A stretch of 64,000 nucleotides of DNA from Adiantum capillus-veneris (lineage: Eukaryota > Streptophyta > Polypodiopsida > Polypodiales > Pteridaceae), in NCBI GenBank assembly GCA_014529385.2, contig CM043953.1, positions 99,931,342-99,995,341 on the forward strand, given 5' to 3'. Shown here one piece after another: positions 58,532 through 64,000 of the stretch; the stretch's first letter is position 1; each line of letters begins with the position of its first letter. Below the pieces are notes generated by a model. That model searched no databases and was not told where the DNA came from. It saw only the letters and a list, made by a program, of their open reading frames with translations. A program made the position numbers and the translations under genes.

Positions 58532-58790
58532 CTGTGTCTACTGCTGTGGCGTGAGAAGAAGGCGACGGGAAGATGCTGCAATGAGGCGCACAAAACAGTC
58601 CCAATGACTGACGCAGTGCTGGAGGGCCGAATTGCAAGTAGCTCACTAGGCGGAGAAAAACCACAGCGGGCAACGGCCGGGGGGGGGGGGGGGGCTAAAG
58701 TGATAGCGCGGCAGCAGCGTGTGGGAATGGCGGGGGCGGCAGTGGCGGGCATTCAGCGCGGGCGGGCGGGCAGGGGGCAGGAGGCAACGT

Positions 58791-59183
58791 GGGGGGGGGG
58801 GGGGGGGCGATGGCACAGCGAGGGGGCAGCAGCAACGAGCGCCAGCTTGTACATTGCCAGCTTTTGGACCAAATGCTTTTGAAACTTGAAGCTTTTGAAT
58901 TAAGACTCTGTCTTTTGATAAGTACATGACAGCTTTCAAGGAAGCGCTCACCTTCTGTAAGGTGGATCCCACGCACGACGGGCAGCGCTTGAGGGGCGGG
59001 GGGGGGGGGGGGGCGATGGCACAGCGAGGGGGCAGCAGCAGCGAGCGCCAGCTTGTACACTGCCAGCTTTTGGACCAAATGCTTTTGGAACTTGAAGCTT
59101 TTGAATTAAGACTCTATCTTTTGATAAGTACATGACAGTTTTCAAGGAAGCGCTCACCTTCTATAAGGTGGATCCCACGCACG
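58791..59183. repeat. 206-bp tandem duplication across the LINE 5' junction
   Basis: Copy 1 58791-58977 and copy 2 58997-59183, each starting with a poly-G tract followed by 'cgatggcacagcgagggggcag'. Each includes the LINE 5' end, a 46-bp LTR-like piece, the target-site copy and about 60 bp of element I gag, ending 'cccacgcacg'. It therefore postdates the LINE insertion. The copies differ at about seven positions. Confidence 0.88.
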
Positions 59184-60045
59184 CTGTGTATATGTGACTA
59201 CATGAGGATTACTGTTGGGCCTTAATCAAAGACAAAGCCCCGATTGACGTCGAGGATGCAGTGGCAAAGGCCAAGACGTTCCATTTGACAAATGGAGCGA
59301 ATTATGAGAAGAAAAGAAGTTCAGACCACCAATCCGGCGAGGGCACTTCGAGGAAGCGACTTCAATTCAAGCAAAGGTCCAAATCACCGTCGAGGTCTTC
59401 TCAGGAGAAGAAGAAAGCCAGGAACGCTGTGGTCATTGATGCAGTGAAGAAGGGGGCTTGCTTCGGGTGTGGGCAGACAGGCCACCAAATCAAAGACTGC
59501 CCCAAGAAGAAGACCAAGAAACCGCAGGGTTGTCCTTCGGTTCAAATTTGGATCTCAGGTAACCTTGATGTTATTCAAGTTGAAATCCATCACTTAGCGC
59601 ACAATTCATACACTAATTGTACTTTTAGCACCAAAGTGTTTGATAAGCACGATCTTCTCCGTTTTCCCAGGAAGATCAATGGTCATGACGTGACCATACT
59701 CCTTGATAATGGAAGCTCACACAATTTTGTGGATGCAAAATTGGTGCAGTTCTTCGCTTGTAGACGCGAGACAGTGACCATGAGTATTGCGTGAAGATGG
59801 CTCGTGGCGAGGATATGGATGTATGGAATCAGATGGTTACTGATTTGTTGCTCGAGCTAGCTGATTACAAAGAGAACCTGGATTTCCACATCATGCACCT
59901 AGACAAAGCAAATGCTATTTTAGGAATTCCATGGTTTTATGATAAACAGGACACATTGTATATGGACTATGTACATCACTCTCTTGTTTTGTTAAACAGG
60001 ACATGCCTCGTGTATCTGTTTCACTTTGTAATCAGATTTTTGTAA
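59108..60045 (+). pseudogene. Gag 3' part, zinc knuckle and protease of element I
   Basis: Resumes gag after the LINE with DKYMTAF(K)EALTF, then VEDAVAKAKTFHLTNGANYE, a basic region and the knuckle CFGCGQTGHQIKDC (about 59461-59502). Protease: VTILLDNGSSHNFVDAKLVQ (about 59689-59750), with DNG where DSG/DTG is usual, and ANAILGIPWFYDKQDTLYMD. A TGA at 59792 (stop of 59261-59794) and a frame change split the protease. Downstream 60046-60235 shows no RT; the element is truncated by LTR G. Confidence 0.82.
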
Positions 60046-60235
60046 ATAATGATTTGCAATACCAATTGTTACTGCTTTGCAAAGGTTTAAAGATACAAAG
60101 CCTTCTAATGTTGACTTTTATCAGTGTGTACCATTTGCTTGGTTTGATTCATTAGTGCTTGGTACTTGTGTCATTGAATTTGTAGAAAAGTTTCATATTC
60201 TTCTTTTGAATTTCGGGATTTCGACGAATCCAACT

Positions 60236-60690
60236 GTCACAAGGCGGGCACCACGTGCCAATAGAAAAGAACAGACTGAACAGACTTTTAGCACTTCAAT
60301 AACAATTGAACTGAAAGAGAGAGACGACACGCGACACGAAGTGGCGGAATTCCACCCCAGAGAGTATTGGCCCCAAACCTTGGCGCCCCTTTCGGTATTT
60401 CTTTATATTGCATCATCAAAGTACAAGCCGGTACTCCAGACTGTGCACCTTCTCCAGGAAGCATGCCAGAGAATGAGCCCTAGCCTCATATTTAAAGGCC
60501 CTTGGCCTAAAAAGCAGTTTACATGAAAAGCTTTCAAAATCAAAAGCTTTAGGTCCAAAAAGCAGTTTACATGAAAAGTTTTCAAACTCTGGCCAAAAAG
60601 CAATGTCAAAAGCTGCCAACGTAAATCACGGAAATCCGTACAGCCTACCACGTCATCATGCCAGCGCAATTTTTGGAAATCAGCCACGCT
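60236..60690 (-). repeat. LTR 'G', truncated, minus strand, gag-only family type
   Basis: Opens TGTCACAAGGCGGGCACC (complement of the LTR C end), then 'gagagtattggccccaaaccttggcgcccctttcggtatttctttatattg' landmarks, 'catatttaaaggcccttggcc' and one TGACGTGG module on the element strand. It ends within U3 near 60690. No adjacent element body is recognised. Confidence 0.78.
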
Positions 60691-60718
60691 GTTGCAGTTT
60701 TAGGGTTAGGTTCTAGAA

Positions 60719-60909
60719 TGTTGGGGTTAAGGCCTATGTGCCTTGACCGGTCGCCCAGGTCATGGGCGCCCGCCCACTGTTACCCTATACTTATAGTGAG
60801 TATATTGTATAGGGGGAGCTGCCACTTCACAGTCTCCCCACCCACATCGTGTGTGTCTCCTTCTCTCTCTCTCTCACTCTCCGTCTGTGGTGCTCCCCGA
60901 TCCCCTTCA
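60719..60909 (+). repeat. Probable 5' LTR of Ty1/copia-derived element
   Basis: TGTTGGGGTTAAGGCC to CCCCTTCA, about 191 bp, two bases before a PBS. It contains 'tatagtgagtatattgtatagg' as a TATA-like region. The second LTR would lie outside the window, so the boundaries are unproven. Confidence 0.6.
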
Positions 60910-60911
60910 AT

Positions 60912-60923
60912 TGGTATCAGAGC
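60912..60923 (+). promoter_or_regulatory. Primer binding site of the copia-derived element
   Basis: TGGTATCAGAGC, initiator tRNA-Met type, the common plant copia PBS. Confidence 0.85.
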
Positions 60924-62548
60924 TATGGTGACCGCGGAGAGCACGACGGCTTTGAGAGATTCGAGGCGATAGCTCGCTCGCTCTCGACGGTAGAGAGATT
61001 AAGAAAGCTTGGAAGCTTTGTGAGAATGCAATGGGAGCTTGTGAGCTCAGTTGAGAGTGATGTATGCTCTTGTGGAAGCTCAGAAAGGAGTGTGGAAGAT
61101 TGTGTGTAAGGTGCTGCCCTAAAACTGTGTGTGCAGCAGCACTGTTTTCAGATTCGTTTTTCTCCTTGTAGAATGCAGATCTGAGAATTCTGTCCGCGTG
61201 GCCCATCCGTTTCGACGTGGTCTACAACTTTGCAGAAGAAACTTTTTGCAAATTCCTCACCATTTTGCTGATATTCAGCTCAGACTGACTGTATACAGAA
61301 ATTCCAGATTTTCTGTTGCCGCATTGTGTGCGAGTTTGATGCACTTTTGGAAGCACGGGAGATGCTTGATGTTGAGTGCATAAATTCTGAGCTGAAGATG
61401 CAATTGCAGCTTGTGTTAAGCTTGTGGTTTGAGGGTTTTTTGGTAGACTTGGGCAACGAAGTACGGAGGCATTTACACACCACCGAAGTGGTCTCTTGAG
61501 AGACGCAGGTTTTTGGAGCACACAGGTGGAGCTTCTTTCACTGGTTTTCACAGGATACTTTGGCAGCGATTTTGTGCTTGGATTCATGGTCTTTGCGAAT
61601 GGTTTGCATATGGTTATGGCGCATGGTTGATGCCCATTATATATGCATTTTGGCGAGCACTTTCAAGTGCCTGTGAGCTCTCTTGAGAGCATTGTTTTCG
61701 CATTGATCAAGTTTTCGGATTGCAAATCTTTTGGCGCTTGCTTATGCGCGGTCACTCCGTTGATGTACGTTGAGTGCGGATTGCCATTGTATGTGAAAAT
61801 GTGGAGCCATTTTAGCATTTCTACTCATTGGCATTGAGTAGTGTTATGGTTTATGGTAGAGATTGTACTTGAGTTTTTTGCTCAGTTTTCAGGGAAAATT
61901 TTGTCGGATTTTTCCCAGATTCTCGCCATAGTTTGTGATTGAGTGTTTACTCTCACTTTGACAGGTTTTGTCAGTTTGGACACAGTTTTGTGTTTTTGTA
62001 TCCACTCTCACAAGAGTGAGGAGTTGTGTATCTTTCTTTGCTTGAGACAGTGGTTTGCTCTCAGGTGGGAGAGTCTTGTGATCTCGAGCATTGTTTGCCA
62101 TAGTTTTGCAGAGCTTATGCATGTATGTTGAGTGTAGTTTGATGCGCATTGATTGCTCATTGTATTGAGCTTGCAGGACAATGGTTATTTTGTGTTGATA
62201 GCCATTGTGCGTCGAAACTCTGGCGAAATTTTCCCAAGAGTTTTATGCGTATCATTTATGTGATCTAGGTAGAGATTGCGGGTTGCACTCAGCATTTGCG
62301 TGCGGTGTTCTCTGCAGGTGGGAGATTTGTGTGTGTGTATGCATCGATACCGCACAGTGTGGGCTTGGTGATTAGCTCACAGATTGCAGTGTGATACTAG
62401 AGCAGGCGAGGCTTGTATTGACATTGCGGGAGCTCTATTTTGGAGTGTGTCTCACAGGTTTTACATTGTGTTTCTGGCCATATTTGTAGACAGTTTCAAG
62501 GTGTTGTTGGTGAGGTGGTTTTGCTTTCTAGTTTGCTACATTGTGCTC
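60924..62548 (+). other. Leader of the copia-derived element, 1.6 kb
   Basis: T/G-rich, no long open frame. Unusually long for a copia leader. Confidence 0.5.
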
Positions 62549-64000
62549 ATGGCAGAGACAGGTGATCGATCAGATTGTGACCTCTCACAGATGTGCGTGT
62601 TTGATGGGTCAAACTTTGCGACATGGAGAGAGTGTATGCTTGATGCATTGACACATCGAGGGTTGCATCGACCATTGAGTGGTGATGCAGGTAGACCTTC
62701 AAACATGTCTGACGATCAGTGGCAGGAGCTAGAGGAGATGGCACTATCTACGCTCTCTTTGCACCTTGCGGAATCTGTATATGCTCTTGTTATGTATGAG
62801 ACTACTTCGAGAGCACTTTGGCGCAGATTACATGATATGTATGATAGATTTGAGTCATCACGGACTCGTGTGAGACATGTACATTCACGAGCACGCCGAC
62901 AGGTGACATGTTGGTATTGTGGTCATTCTGGACACGTTAGACGGCGTTGTTTTCGTCGTATGCGACATCGTAGGAGACATGGCAGTCTCAGAGATGTATG
63001 TAGTGATGCCATGGACTCAGTTGCTTTGACAGTTGAGGCAGATGTAGTGTCGGAGTATACTAGTGACGGGGATGTCACTTTTACCTCGAGCTATGCACGA
63101 GATGCTATACATGTGGATAGTGCACTCCCTTCGCAGTGGTTGCTAGACGCAGATGCTATGTTTCATGTCACGCCGCATCGTGCATGGTTTTGTAGCTATT
63201 CTAGCGGGATGCTTGGCAGTGTACGTTTGACCGATGGATCGGTGCATGCGATAGCAGGTGCAGAAGATGTGAGATTGTCATTACCGAGTGGTGCATCTTA
63301 CTTGTTACGACATGTGCGCTATGTACCAGATTTGACAGTGAGTTTGATCTCGATTGGTCAGCTTAGAGATTGTGGATGTCAGATTTCGCTACGAGAGCGA
63401 GATTTTGTGATGCATTTGGGTTCGCTAGTGATTGCGAGAGGTGCCAGGAGTGGTACAGGTTACCCATTGCATGTGGATCACGCGAGAGACGGTGCTGTCT
63501 CTGTGATCATGCAGCCAGGTAGAGAGCGAGAGAGTAGGCGAGTCTCTTTTGCTTGTGGGTTGCAGGATGCTTTGCATGGAGTGCAGAGCAGTGACTTTGT
63601 TGTGCAGGTTGCGTCTACGGATGCACAGGTAGAGCGGGACAGCTCTAGTGAGTCACAGCAGGATGAGTCATCAGAGGTGATGACAGAGATGACTCGCATG
63701 GATGCTGAGATGTCGACTATTGTGGAGTCATTTCTTGATATGCTTCTGCCAGAGCTTGATGCAGATTCAGGACAGATGGATACTCTTGGTACACATGTGA
63801 TATGTGGTGGGCACGAGGAGTCACTCCAGAGCTCGGAGTCAGAGTGCCATGGTCTCTATGATAGGGGACAGGATTGCCATGAGTTGAGTTCTGAGTTGGA
63901 GGTGGCAGAGGTTGCCAGGGTTGCATCAACGTTCGGTGTCCTCATGTACGAGATGCTGATCTCGAGGCCCGACATAGCAGCTGCAGTGGGAGCATTTGCA
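62549..64000 (+). CDS. Copia-derived Gag-protease-(deletion)-RT tail ORF, open to window end
   Basis: ATG at 62549, then 484 codons without a stop to the window edge. Residues 16-100 are copia gag N-terminus (FDGSNFATWRECMLDAL; ALWRRLHDMYD). The zinc knuckle CWYCGHSGHVRRRC is at 121-134, much earlier than usual (about 250), so the middle of gag is missing. Copia protease is at about 195-305 (QWLLDADAMFHVTPHRAWF; VRYVPDLTVSLISIGQLRD) with D200 kept but DSG replaced by DAD. There is no HLRLGH pre-integrase motif and no integrase. A long acidic Ser/Glu region (about 320-450) leads to FGVLMYEMLISRPDIAAAVG, the copia RT end before RNase H. It looks like a deleted, frame-preserving derivative; whether it is translated is unknown. 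Confidence 0.8.
   Translation, partial: MAETGDRSDCDLSQMCVFDGSNFATWRECMLDALTHRGLHRPLSGDAGRPSNMSDDQWQELEEMALSTLSLHLAESVYALVMYETTSRALWRRLHDMYDRFESSRTRVRHVHSRARRQVTCWYCGHSGHVRRRCFRRMRHRRRHGSLRDVCSDAMDSVALTVEADVVSEYTSDGDVTFTSSYARDAIHVDSALPSQWLLDADAMFHVTPHRAWFCSYSSGMLGSVRLTDGSVHAIAGAEDVRLSLPSGASYLLRHVRYVPDLTVSLISIGQLRDCGCQISLRERDFVMHLGSLVIARGARSGTGYPLHVDHARDGAVSVIMQPGRERESRRVSFACGLQDALHGVQSSDFVVQVASTDAQVERDSSSESQQDESSEVMTEMTRMDAEMSTIVESFLDMLLPELDADSGQMDTLGTHVICGGHEESLQSSESECHGLYDRGQDCHELSSELEVAEVARVASTFGVLMYEMLISRPDIAAAVGAFA

Larger units (their letters stand above)
48711..58901 (-). mobile_element. Near full-length LINE (L1-type) inside element I gag, itself split by element H
   Basis: The 3' A tail appears as a T run at 48710-48720. 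ORF2 spans 56622 to about 52577 and ORF1 58531 to about 56640, both on the minus strand. The target duplication is about 15 bp: aagactccgtctttt at 48699-48713 and aagactctgtctttt at 58902-58916. Without the 3416 bp of nested LTR element plus its duplication the LINE is about 6.8 kb, a normal full length for plant L1-type elements. Both ORFs carry premature stops. Confidence 0.88.

Overview
The window is nuclear DNA of a land plant. The only host gene I recognise encodes a chloroplast-targeted, thylakoid-lumen PsbP-domain protein on the + strand. Exon 1 is at 9532-9928 and exon 2 at 42796-43006, and the reading phase matches exactly across an intron of about 32.9 kb. Later exons were not found before the window ends, so intron 2 would exceed 20 kb. 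Introns of that size filled with retrotransposons suggest a large genome, such as a fern, lycophyte or gymnosperm; I cannot name the species.

Region by region: 1-6700 holds decayed Ty3/gypsy pol scraps, a diverged repeat family and a dense cluster of (GT)n/(GA)n microsatellites interleaved with copies of a SINE-like unit. 6719-8263 is a second copy of the end of exon 1, the start of intron 1 and the tail of a LINE. Intron 1 (9929-42795) then contains, in order: a degraded LINE; a chromovirus fragment whose LTR carries a hAT-like MITE; an unrecognised protein-coding element; a second chromovirus fragment; a gag-only + strand element; a related element split by a complete 11.1-kb non-chromoviral Ty3/gypsy element; a third minus-strand gag-PR-RT remnant; and a 3' end plus LTR of the gag-only family.

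Downstream of exon 2 there is a solo LTR with perfect target duplication and then a three-level nest. A + strand Ty3/gypsy gag gene (48087-60045) is split by a LINE of about 6.8 kb of its own sequence (48711-58901, minus strand), and the LINE's 3' region is split by a 3.4-kb non-autonomous LTR element (48923-52333). The window ends in the open reading frame of a Ty1/copia-derived element that appears to have lost integrase and most of reverse transcriptase without losing its frame.

Many LTRs in both orientations (12.2, 16.9, 23.0, 35.9, 39.8, 41.1, 43.6, 60.2 kb) belong to one broad family. The autonomous-type chromovirus bodies and the gag-only bodies share it, which suggests mobilisation of the gag-only elements in trans. 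Most retroelement genes are broken, and several carry changes at catalytic residues.
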